Position numbers and translations under genes: made by a program
Shown: piece after piece, positions 26,229 through 34,081 of the stretch
Position numbering within the stretch: position 1 is the first letter of the stretch
Layout of the letters: every line of letters begins with the position of its first letter
NCBI GenBank assembly: GCA_002420005.1
Contig: DIHE01000147.1
Span: 133,671-191,663, forward strand
Length of the DNA: 57,993 nt
Direction of reading: 5' to 3'
From: Holophagales bacterium UBA5704
GTDB taxonomy: Bacteria; Acidobacteriota; Thermoanaerobaculia; Multivoradales; UBA5704
The notes under the pieces: model-generated
What the model was told of the DNA's origin: nothing
Database searches by the model: none
The model's input: the letters and a program-made list of their open reading frames with translations, nothing else

Positions 26229-28330
26229 CAGCGCCTCCCCTGGGCGAGAATCCGGCGGGCTTTCTGAAGGTCCACGGCGAAGCGCTCCGGCGGGGCGGTG
26301 GCGACGAATTGCTGCAGCGCCTGGCGCGCCTCGGCGGGACGTCCGGCCTCCAGCGCCACCAGACCCAGATTGAACAGGGCGTCGAACTGGCGCGGATCGA
26401 GCGCCACCGAGCGCTTCCAGGCATCGAGCGCCGCCGCCGGCCCTTCGAGCTGATAGAGCGCCACGCCCAGGGTGTTCCAGGAGATCGGGAGAGACGGGTT
26501 CAGCTCCAGGGCATGGCGCAGGGCATCGCGCGCCGCGGCCGGCCGGCGGCGGCGCAGCTCGACGATCCCCAGGTTCTCGAACCCTTTGGGATCCGCCGGA
26601 TGGCGCCGGGTGGCGTCCGTGAGCACCCGCACCGCTTCGTCGTGGCGGCCGGCGTCGGAGAGCGCGGCGCCGAGCGCGTTGAGGGTGGTGGCGTCCCCAT
26701 CCGCGGCGATCGGTTGCAGCAGCTGGACGGCTTCGGCGGAGCGGCCGGTCTCGGCGAGGGCCATGCCGAGCTGACGCCGCAGGGACGTCTGCTCCGGAGC
26801 GCGGGCCAGCGTCGCCCGCAACACCTCGATCGCCTCCTCGTGGCGCTCCAGCTGGCGCAGCGACAGGGCCAGGTGCTCGGCCGCCTCCGTCATGTCCGGC
26901 CGCGCCGCCAGGATCTCGCGCGAGAGCGCCGCCGCCTCGGCGAAACGGCGGCGGGAGTACAGCTCGACCGTCTGATGGATCTTGCGGTCGATCTCCACCA
27001 GGTTCTTCGGATCGTCCGCAGCCGTCCATTCCGTCTTTCCTCCGGAGGACCCCACGGAATAGCCGAGGCTGCGCAGCTTCGCCTCCTGCTCCGGTGTGAT
27101 CTTCCCCTTGGCCGGCGGCCAGACCGATTCCTCCGGCAGGGCCGCGGCGAGCGCCCGGGCGGCGCGCCGGTCGTCCGCGAAACGGTTCGCCGCCTCCCCG
27201 GGATCGGCCGCCAGGTCGTACAGCTCCGGCAGCGGTAGCTCAATGTACTTCTTGCGCGCGGCGATCAAGCCCCGCAGGGGTGCCCAGCCACGGTTCAGGT
27301 GGGTGGAGAGCGACTCGAAGTAGGTCACCTGCGCCGGGTCGGCGGCGTCGAGCGGGGCGGCCAGAAGGGACCGTCCGGGAAGGTCCGGCGGCAGCGTGAG
27401 ACCGAGCGCGCCGAGGACGGTGGGAAGGACGTCCACGTGCCGCGCCGGCCGGCCGTCCGCGCCCGGTGTGACGCCGGGACCCCAGACCACCAGCGGCACC
27501 TTGAGCGTCCCCTCGTAGGCGAACAGGCCGTGCGTCAGCTCGCCGTGCTCGCCCAGGGATTCGCCATGGTCGGCCGTCATCACGACCAGGGCCGGCGGCT
27601 CCTTGCCGTCGAGCAAGGGACCGAGCAGCGGGGCGAGAAACGAGTCGGTCGCGGCGACCTCTCCGAGATAGGGCCGGTCGCGGTAGCGGCTGCGAAACGG
27701 CTCCGGCGGGTCGTACGGCGAGTGCGGATCGTAAAGATGGAGCCAGAGGAAGCGGCGCTTGCCGCGCTGGGCCGTCCACCAGGCGAGGGCCGGAGCGACC
27801 GCCTGGTCGCCGCGCCGCTCCGCCATCAGAAAGTCGTCGGGCCGGGAACCGCGCGGGAAACGGTCGTCGTAGACGTCGAACCCCTGGTTGAGCCCGAAAC
27901 CGGCATCCAGGGGATAGGCGGAGACGAAGGCGCCGGTCGCCCACCCGGCCTGCCGGAGCAGGGTGGCGAGCGTCGGCACCGACGGGGCCAGGACGAACCC
28001 GGTGTTGTCGCGCACTCCGTGTTGCCAGGGGTAGAGGCCGGTGAGGAGGTTGGCGTGCGAGGGGAGCGTGACCACGTTGTGGGCGTGGGCGTCGGTGTAG
28101 ACCCGGCCCTGCGCGGCGAGGCGGTCGAGGAGCGGTGTCTCCACCTCCCGGTTGCCGGCGAAACCGAGGGAATCGGCGCGCAGGGTGTCGAGAGTGAGGA
28201 GAACCACGTCGGCCCCGCGGGCGGCCGCCGGAGGAGACGAAGACGGTGCATCCGCGGGAGACGAACCGCAAGCGGCGGCCTGGACCCCGAGGACCACGAG
28301 GGCTGCGAGGCCCGAGAACCGCCGATGCAT
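26228..28330 (-). CDS. Alkaline-phosphatase-superfamily ('sulfatase-like') lipoprotein with TPRs, copy 3
   Basis: 700 aa. The signal peptide ends in AAAC (Cys21), followed by a Ser/Pro/Ala linker. The domain has LLTLDTLRADSLGF, Thr88 in TLPSHANLLTG at the nucleophile place, LHLYDPHSPYDPPEPF, and DHGESLGEHGE. It is the most divergent of the three copies and the first in transcription order. TPRs fill residues 440-690. It lies 16 bp after the carboxypeptidase-regulatory/TPR gene, so all four probably form one operon. Confidence 0.82.
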   Translation of the reverse strand: MHRRFSGLAALVVLGVQAAACGSSPADAPSSSPPAAARGADVVLLTLDTLRADSLGFAGNREVETPLLDRLAAQGRVYTDAHAHNVVTLPSHANLLTGLYPWQHGVRDNTGFVLAPSVPTLATLLRQAGWATGAFVSAYPLDAGFGLNQGFDVYDDRFPRGSRPDDFLMAERRGDQAVAPALAWWTAQRGKRRFLWLHLYDPHSPYDPPEPFRSRYRDRPYLGEVAATDSFLAPLLGPLLDGKEPPALVVMTADHGESLGEHGELTHGLFAYEGTLKVPLVVWGPGVTPGADGRPARHVDVLPTVLGALGLTLPPDLPGRSLLAAPLDAADPAQVTYFESLSTHLNRGWAPLRGLIAARKKYIELPLPELYDLAADPGEAANRFADDRRAARALAAALPEESVWPPAKGKITPEQEAKLRSLGYSVGSSGGKTEWTAADDPKNLVEIDRKIHQTVELYSRRRFAEAAALSREILAARPDMTEAAEHLALSLRQLERHEEAIEVLRATLARAPEQTSLRRQLGMALAETGRSAEAVQLLQPIAADGDATTLNALGAALSDAGRHDEAVRVLTDATRRHPADPKGFENLGIVELRRRRPAAARDALRHALELNPSLPISWNTLGVALYQLEGPAAALDAWKRSVALDPRQFDALFNLGLVALEAGRPAEARQALQQFVATAPPERFAVDLQKARRILAQGRR

Positions 28331-28346
28331 GATGTGCCCTGGCCGA

Positions 28347-29330
28347 CTACAGCGCGTTGATGTACTCGCGGACTTCGTCCGCGTTCGGATTGTTCGGGTC
28401 GACCTCCAGGAGCTTCTGGAAGTCGGCCTTGGCTTCCGCCGTCTTGTTGAGCGCGAGGTAGGTGAGGCCCCGGTAGTAGTAGGCGGTGGCCAGCTCGGGG
28501 TTGTCCTTGACGACCTTGTCGAACTTCGCGAGCGCTCCGGGAAGGTCCTTCTCGTTGTAGAGCTTGATGCCGAGGTTGAGCAGAGAGTTCGGATCGACCT
28601 TGACGCCTTCGGGGAGCTTCGCCATGTACTGTTCGGCCTCCACCTCGCGGCCGGCGGAGACCAGCAGGGTCGAGACGAGCTGCAGCGTCTCGACGTCGTC
28701 CGGCTGGATCGCCAGCGACGCCTTCAGGGTATCGATCGCCTGGTCGGTCTTGCCTTCCTCGAACCAGGTGCGGGCGATGGTGCGGGTGATCGACGACTTG
28801 AGGACCGGATCGTCGGCCTCCAGAACGCTCAGAGCCTCCTCGTACCTGGCGCGGGCTTCTGCGAACTTGCCCTCGCCGAGGAGGGCATTGGCCTGCTCGA
28901 TCGCCACCTTCGCCTTGGCGTTGCCCGAGGCCTGCTCCGCCTTCTGCAGGACTTCCTTCGGGATGACCTTCAAGGTGATGTTGATCGGCTTCGCCACCTG
29001 GAACTCATCGACCTTGACCTGCCCTTCGGAGATCATGAAGCCGTCCTTCTCGATGAGGATGCCCCACGCCCCCTGGGCGAGCCCGAGGATCGACCACTTG
29101 CCGTTCTTGTTCGAGGTGATGGGCTGCGGGCCTTCCGCGTTGGGATCGACCCGGTCGCTCCCTTTGCGCAGGGTGATCTTGGCACCCTCGACGGGCTGGC
29201 CCTGCTCGTCGCGGATCTCCCCCTGGAGGCGGCCGCGGCCGGCCCAGGACTGTGCGGAAGCGGGTAGCGCCGCCGCGAGGAGGGCGGTGGCGAGGAAGAG
29301 GACGAGGTGGGTGCTATATCTGTGACGCAT
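28347..29330 (-). CDS. Secreted carboxypeptidase-regulatory-like domain plus TPR protein
   Basis: 327 aa. A signal peptide (ALLAAALPASAQ) is followed by an Ig-like carboxypeptidase-regulatory domain (about 33-118: GRLQGEIRDEQGQPVEGAKITL) and three or four TPRs (145-325: KFAEARARYEEALSVLEADDP, GALAKFDKVVKDNPELATAYYYRGL). The regulatory domain also starts the TonB-dependent receptor encoded upstream. It probably works as a periplasmic scaffold for the three lipoprotein hydrolases encoded downstream (inference from operon order). Confidence 0.8.
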   Translation of the reverse strand: MRHRYSTHLVLFLATALLAAALPASAQSWAGRGRLQGEIRDEQGQPVEGAKITLRKGSDRVDPNAEGPQPITSNKNGKWSILGLAQGAWGILIEKDGFMISEGQVKVDEFQVAKPINITLKVIPKEVLQKAEQASGNAKAKVAIEQANALLGEGKFAEARARYEEALSVLEADDPVLKSSITRTIARTWFEEGKTDQAIDTLKASLAIQPDDVETLQLVSTLLVSAGREVEAEQYMAKLPEGVKVDPNSLLNLGIKLYNEKDLPGALAKFDKVVKDNPELATAYYYRGLTYLALNKTAEAKADFQKLLEVDPNNPNADEVREYINAL

Positions 29331-29398
29331 GAGTTTCCTCCGTGATTGGCGCCGATGGGTGCCTGCCGTACGTGGAGGAGCATAGCGCCGGGCGGAGC

Positions 29399-29432
29399 AA
29401 AAAAAAACGCCGGGGGTCGCCCCCCGGCGTTT
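29399..29432 (-). terminator. Rho-independent terminator after the TonB-dependent receptor
   Basis: A GC-rich stem of at least 12 bp (29405-29416 with 29421-29432, loop TCGC) is followed, reading the minus strand, by a run of T (the A-run at 29399-29407). It separates the receptor gene from the carboxypeptidase-regulatory/TPR gene. The plus-strand side has only four Ts. Confidence 0.8.
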
Positions 29433-29464
29433 TCGCTCCTCCGTCTTCCGGAGCGGAGCCTGGA

Positions 29465-32400
29465 TCAGCGGAAGCTGAAGCGGGCGCCGACGCGGAAGAT
29501 ACGCGGGCTGGTGATCTCGGTCACGTAGTCCGCGTACGGGACGAAGGGGTTCAGGCGGATGGTGGTCGCGTTCAGGGGCGCCCGCAGACGGTGGCTCCGC
29601 TGCAGGATGGTGCCCTCGTTGGTCAGGTTGAACACGTCGACGCCGAGGGTGACCCCGAAGTCGGAGAACGTGAGCTCCTTCTCAATGCGCGCGTCCACGA
29701 TGTGGATGTCGTCGAGACGGAACGCCTCGGGATCACCGAGGGCCTGGACCCGGGTGAAGCCCGGGAAGCCGCGGGCGCCGAAGCCGATCCGCTCGAAGTA
29801 CGGCAGCGGGTAACCCTCGCGGCCGGTGAGGTTCAACGCGGCGTTGAAGCCCCACGGACGATCCGGGGCGACCTGATAGAGGCCGTTGATGCTGTAGGAC
29901 CAGTTGCTGTTGATGTAGACGGCGCCCTTGGCGCCCGAGCCGGTGCCCGAGCCCTGGAGGACGGCGTCGCCCTCGCGGTTGCCGCCGCCGAGGAAGAAGG
30001 TGGGGTCCTCCTGCTCGGGGACCTTGCTCCACTCCCAGTTGGAGAAGGAGGCGTTGCCACGGAGCATCCAGCGGTTGGCCAGACGCTTGTTGAAGGTGAT
30101 CGCGAGACCCTTGTACTCCTGCTCGGAGTCACCGTTCAGAAGGATCTGGCCGCCACGGCTGGTGATGCCGGACCGCAGGCGGTACCACTCGAGGGTGTAG
30201 TCCTGGCCGTTCGGCAGGCCGCCCGGACGGACGGTGGAGACCTTCTCGTAGTCGCTGCGCCGGTGGGGCCGGCCGAGCTTGTTGATGTTCGACGGATCCC
30301 AGCCGCTCTTGCCGTTTTCGAAGACGAGGTAGTCGCCCTCGAGGATGTCGAAGATCTTGCGGTAGGTGAGGTTCAGGCCGACCACGAACTCCGGCAGGAG
30401 GGCGTGCTCGACGCTGAACAGCAGCTCATCGGTCTTCTGCGGCTCGAGGTCGGGATCGACCGCGTTCGAGGCCACGAAGCCGCCGGTGTTCGGATCGAAG
30501 TTGGCGCTGAAGCCGATGACGTCGCTGAAGTCGATACGGCCGTCGCCGTTCAGGTCGAGGACCTGGCCGCGATTGAGCTGGCCGCCGACCGCCGGAGCGT
30601 TGATGTAGAACTGCGCGTACTGGTAGGCGCTGATCGGGTTCAGCCAGCCGCCGAAGCCGGTGCCCAGCTGGTCGGCGAAGCGGGAGTAGCTGGCCCGCAG
30701 GAGCGTCTTGCGCTCGGCACCCAGCGAGTAGGTGAGGCCGACGCGCGGGACGATCGAGGTCCAGTCGAAGCCGGCCTCCTGACCCCGGTAGCTCACCGAG
30801 GGCAGCACGGTCGGGAAGGCCGGATTGGCCTGCAGCGTCTCGCCCAGGTTCTCCGCTTCCTGCTTGTCCCAACGGAGGCCGAGGTTGATGGTGAGGTTGC
30901 CGCTGGACAGGGTGTCCTGGGCATAGAGGCTGGTGTAGGTCTGGTCGAGGTGGCCGATGCCCTCGCGGGTGGCATACAGGATGCCCTGGCCGCCCTCAGG
31001 ACCGAAATCCCACTCGTTGCCCAGGTAGTAGCCCAGGCCGCCGAAGTTGGACAGCGAGCGGACCTCGGCGGTCCGGTAGCTGGCGCCGAACTTCAGCTCA
31101 TGGCTGAGGCTGCCGGTGTTGAAGAAGGTGGAGGCGTCCGCCTTGAGCTGCTCCTGCGGGCGCTCCGTCTGGTAGATCTGGAACGTGTTGTGCCAGACCA
31201 GCGAGGTGTCGAGGCCGGTGGTCACTCCGGTGCCCGGAGCGTAGCCGCCCTGCGGGACGAGCTCGAAGCCGCCGTTGACGACCGAGTAGAGGCCCGTCAG
31301 GTAGAAGTTCGAGGAGAAGATGTGCGTGTCCTCGATCTTGTACGCCGTCGGGCTGTCGCCGAACTTCGCCTGGTTCCAGGTGGTCTCCTGCGGACGGAAA
31401 GGACCGGCGTTGCGGCCGATCTTCACCTTGTCGCTCTGGAGGGCGAAGCCGGTCGCCGAGTTGCTCGGCGCGATCTGGGCGTTGAACTTCAGGTTGCCGG
31501 TCTCCAGCTCGGTGTAGTCGCTGACGTCAGCCACCGTCAGGAGGTCCACCTTCTGCAGGCCGTAGGAACCCCAGACCCAGAGCCGGTCCTTGACGATCGG
31601 GCCGCCCAGCTCGACGCCGTAGTCCTTCACGGAGACGATCCGGTTGCCCTGCTTGAAGGCCGGTTGCGCACGGCCGTTCGGGAAGCCGAGAGCCGCGCTC
31701 GCATTGCCGGGGAAGGCCTGGCCGAGGTCGCCCTTGTCGACGCTGAACTCCGACTGCCAGGAGTCGTCGGCCAGGAGGTAGCGACCGCTGCCACGCCACT
31801 CGTTCGTGCCGCGCTTGGTCACCATGTTGAGGACGACGCCACCGGTCGCGATGGTGGAGTCGGAGCCGCCGGTCGAGACCTGCATCTCCTCGAAGGAGTC
31901 GAAGTCATAGTAGGCCGGCGAAGAGCCGAGAGCCGCCATGTCGGTGATCACCACGCCGTCGACCGACCACACAGCCTGGTCGCCGGTGGAACCGGGACCG
32001 ACATACTGCGACTGCTGGCCGCTCTCGTTGCCACCGACGTTGATGCGGTCGGTGAGAACGCCCGGGGTCGACTGGAGAATCGCCCAAGGATCGCGGGCGG
32101 TCGGGATCTTCTCGAGCTCGGTCTGGGTGACCGTGGCGCCGGTCGAGATGCGCCGCTCGTCGAGCAGCGGGCTCTCGGCCGTCACCGTGATCACGTCCTC
32201 GACCGCCGCCGACAACGTCACCTCGACCGTCGTGTTACGGCCGATGTTGATGGAGACGTTCGGGTACTCGACCGTCGAGAAACCCTCCAGCTCGGCCTTG
32301 AGCTGGTAGGAGTCCGGCGACAGGCTCAGGAAGCGGAACTCACCCTCCGCGTTGGTAACCTGGACCGCCGCAGCGCCCGGGCCGGTCAGGGTCACGGTGA

Positions 32401-32545
32401 CCCCCGGCAGCGCGCCGCCCTGCTCGTCCACGACGGTTCCGAAGAGGTTGCCGCTCTGCAACTGGGCGAAGGCGGCACCGCCGCCGAGCACCAGAAGCAT
32501 GGCGGTGACCGCCACGATCCGTCCCCACAAGTTGGAGCTCTTCAT
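29465..32545 (-). CDS. TonB-dependent outer-membrane receptor, Oar-like
   Basis: 1026 aa. A signal peptide ends at GGGAAFAQ. A carboxypeptidase-regulatory domain (about 30-115, SGNLFGTVVDEQGGALPGVTVTLTG) precedes the plug (120-245: TVTAESPLLDERRISTGATVTQTELEKIP, DGVVITDMA). The rest is the barrel, ending in ARFSFR with an aromatic near the C-terminus. Oar-like receptors in Acidobacteria and Myxococcus import or export unknown substrates and do not need a SusD partner; none is present. A GGGAGGT ribosome binding site precedes the ATG. A terminator follows, so it forms its own transcript. Confidence 0.9.
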   Translation of the reverse strand: MKSSNLWGRIVAVTAMLLVLGGGAAFAQLQSGNLFGTVVDEQGGALPGVTVTLTGPGAAAVQVTNAEGEFRFLSLSPDSYQLKAELEGFSTVEYPNVSINIGRNTTVEVTLSAAVEDVITVTAESPLLDERRISTGATVTQTELEKIPTARDPWAILQSTPGVLTDRINVGGNESGQQSQYVGPGSTGDQAVWSVDGVVITDMAALGSSPAYYDFDSFEEMQVSTGGSDSTIATGGVVLNMVTKRGTNEWRGSGRYLLADDSWQSEFSVDKGDLGQAFPGNASAALGFPNGRAQPAFKQGNRIVSVKDYGVELGGPIVKDRLWVWGSYGLQKVDLLTVADVSDYTELETGNLKFNAQIAPSNSATGFALQSDKVKIGRNAGPFRPQETTWNQAKFGDSPTAYKIEDTHIFSSNFYLTGLYSVVNGGFELVPQGGYAPGTGVTTGLDTSLVWHNTFQIYQTERPQEQLKADASTFFNTGSLSHELKFGASYRTAEVRSLSNFGGLGYYLGNEWDFGPEGGQGILYATREGIGHLDQTYTSLYAQDTLSSGNLTINLGLRWDKQEAENLGETLQANPAFPTVLPSVSYRGQEAGFDWTSIVPRVGLTYSLGAERKTLLRASYSRFADQLGTGFGGWLNPISAYQYAQFYINAPAVGGQLNRGQVLDLNGDGRIDFSDVIGFSANFDPNTGGFVASNAVDPDLEPQKTDELLFSVEHALLPEFVVGLNLTYRKIFDILEGDYLVFENGKSGWDPSNINKLGRPHRRSDYEKVSTVRPGGLPNGQDYTLEWYRLRSGITSRGGQILLNGDSEQEYKGLAITFNKRLANRWMLRGNASFSNWEWSKVPEQEDPTFFLGGGNREGDAVLQGSGTGSGAKGAVYINSNWSYSINGLYQVAPDRPWGFNAALNLTGREGYPLPYFERIGFGARGFPGFTRVQALGDPEAFRLDDIHIVDARIEKELTFSDFGVTLGVDVFNLTNEGTILQRSHRLRAPLNATTIRLNPFVPYADYVTEITSPRIFRVGARFSFR

Positions 32546-32689
32546 ATCAATAAACCTCCCATTGGTTGTTTTGGCAAGCCGCGCGATGCTGCTCCGCGGC
32601 CCCGTGTGACAAACTCAGCTCCTTCAAATTCTTCTGCGCCACGCCACCTCCTCTCAGGTCGTCCATCGGGTCTCAAGATGAGCGGCAGA

Positions 32690-32719
32690 ACTCTACTCAT
32701 AATGCCACCGACAGGTCAA
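32690..32719 (-). promoter_or_regulatory. Candidate promoter of the TonB-dependent receptor
   Basis: Reading the minus strand, TTGACC (32719-32714) lies 18 bp from TAGAGT (32695-32690), about 145 bp before the ATG. The rest of the 375-bp gap 32546-32920 holds no gene I can support. A long untranslated leader is implied, but I could not fit a known riboswitch to it. Confidence 0.35.
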
Positions 32720-32905
32720 GCAAGGAGAGTGCCATCCGGGCACGCGCCCTGCCAATCTGGCAAGCGCCTGACCTACAGCCACTTAGGCGATCCAGAGACG
32801 CGGCCTCCTCCGCCCGGGATTCAGATTCTTGGATGGGTCGGGTCCGGGAATTTGGATGGACCCCCGTGTCCCGCCCCCGTCTCGTCCACCGGGCGGTGCT
32901 GGGGT

Positions 32906-32911
32906 TATATT
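32906..32911 (+). promoter_or_regulatory. Candidate -10 box for a near-leaderless transcript (transglutaminase-like/TPR gene)
   Basis: TATATT ends 9 nt before the ATG at 32921 and is followed by GAGGCC. No separate Shine-Dalgarno sequence fits. The universal-stress-protein gene has the same arrangement with TATACT and GAGGCC. Confidence 0.4.
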
Positions 32912-32920
32912 GAGGCCACG

Positions 32921-34042
32921 ATGCGCCACTCGCCCAATCTCCGCTCTCTCCTCTGTCTCGGCGCCGTCCTCGGCGCCAGCGTCACGGGATGTGCCCAGTA
33001 CCAGCGTTTCGACTCCGTCGCCCATCTGCGCGAGCAGTACGCCGGGCAGGTGGGTGCCGCGGCGGCGCAGCAGCTCGCCGTCCCCTTCGAGATCGACGGC
33101 TCGGTGCGGGCCGCGATCGAGAAGAAGCTGCGCCCGCTCCCCTCGGAGCTGCGAACGCTCAACGCCGTGCTCAACTTCATCTTCGAAGACCTCGACCTGC
33201 ACTACTCGCTCACCCCGACGCGCACCGCCGTCCAGACGTTCCACGAGGAGCGCGGCAACTGCCTCTCGTTCGTCAACCTCTTCGTCGGCCTCGCCCGCGA
33301 GCGCGGATTGAACCCTTTCTACGTCGAGGTCACGGACTACCAGAAGTGGAACCACCGCGCCGGCATGGTGGTCAGCCAGGGCCACATCGTCGCCGGCATG
33401 TACCTGGACGGGGAGCTCAAGACCTACGACTTCCTCCCTTACCGCCCGAAGGCCTACCGCGACTTTCAGCCGATCGACGACCTGACCGCCGCCGCCCACT
33501 ACTACAACAACCTCGGAGCCGAAGCGCTGCTCGACGGCGATCTGAAGCGGGCCGCCGGGTTGCTCGAGACCGCCACCCGCATCGCGCCCGGCTTCGAGAA
33601 GGCGGTCAACAACCTGGGCGTGGTGAAAGCGCGCAGCGGCGACCTTCAGGGAGCCCTCGACCTCTACAACAAAGGGCTCGCCCTGTCCCCGGACAACTCG
33701 ATGATCCTCACCAACATGACGCGCGCCTACCAGCAGCTCGGGCGCACCGCGGAGGCGGACGGCCTGCTCGCCCGCATCGAGACGTCGAACACCACCAACC
33801 CCTTCTTCTTCGTCTACCAGGGGGAGATCGCGCTGAGCCGCGGCGACAACCAGAAGGCGCTCGACTACATGGTCAAGGCGTTGCGCCTCGACACCGAGGC
33901 ACCGGAGGTCCACGTGGGGTTCGCCAAGGTCTACCTCGCGATCGGCGAGGTGGACAAGGCCCGCCACCACATCGAGCGCGCCTTGAAGCTCGACGCGACG
34001 AACCAGGACGCCTTGCAGCTCGCCACCATGCTCAGACGGTAG
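32921..34042 (+). CDS. Lipoprotein with transglutaminase-like domain and TPRs
   Basis: 373 aa. Lipobox VTGC (Cys24). Residues 60-180 have a transglutaminase/papain-like triad: Cys114 in RGNCLSF, His155 in SQGHIVAG, Asp170 in TYDFLPY. Residues 190-370 are TPRs (YYNNLGAEALLDGDLKRAAGLL, NNLGVVKARSGDLQGAL). Bacterial proteins of this class act as periplasmic proteases or amide hydrolases on unknown targets. It is followed after 39 bp by the VWA protein gene on the same strand. Confidence 0.78.
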   Translation: MRHSPNLRSLLCLGAVLGASVTGCAQYQRFDSVAHLREQYAGQVGAAAAQQLAVPFEIDGSVRAAIEKKLRPLPSELRTLNAVLNFIFEDLDLHYSLTPTRTAVQTFHEERGNCLSFVNLFVGLARERGLNPFYVEVTDYQKWNHRAGMVVSQGHIVAGMYLDGELKTYDFLPYRPKAYRDFQPIDDLTAAAHYYNNLGAEALLDGDLKRAAGLLETATRIAPGFEKAVNNLGVVKARSGDLQGALDLYNKGLALSPDNSMILTNMTRAYQQLGRTAEADGLLARIETSNTTNPFFFVYQGEIALSRGDNQKALDYMVKALRLDTEAPEVHVGFAKVYLAIGEVDKARHHIERALKLDATNQDALQLATMLRR

Positions 34043-34081
34043 TACCATCAGCGACCTACTGGGACGATGAAGGAGGCCCCG

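Noticed and set aside
21901..28330. Annotation of the three lipoproteins as true sulfatases
   Set aside because: The formylglycine signature is missing; Thr and His replace its Cys/Ser and Arg.
32546..32920. A riboswitch (for example cobalamin) in the leader of the TonB receptor
   Set aside because: I could not find the conserved cobalamin-box or other riboswitch core sequences. Only a weak promoter is supported.
29342..34042. A very long plus-strand frame running through the TonB receptor region
   Set aside because: Its first 1,190 codons are antisense to the receptor and rich in Asp/Val/Ala/Arg without motifs. Only the last part, from the ATG at 32921, is a real gene.
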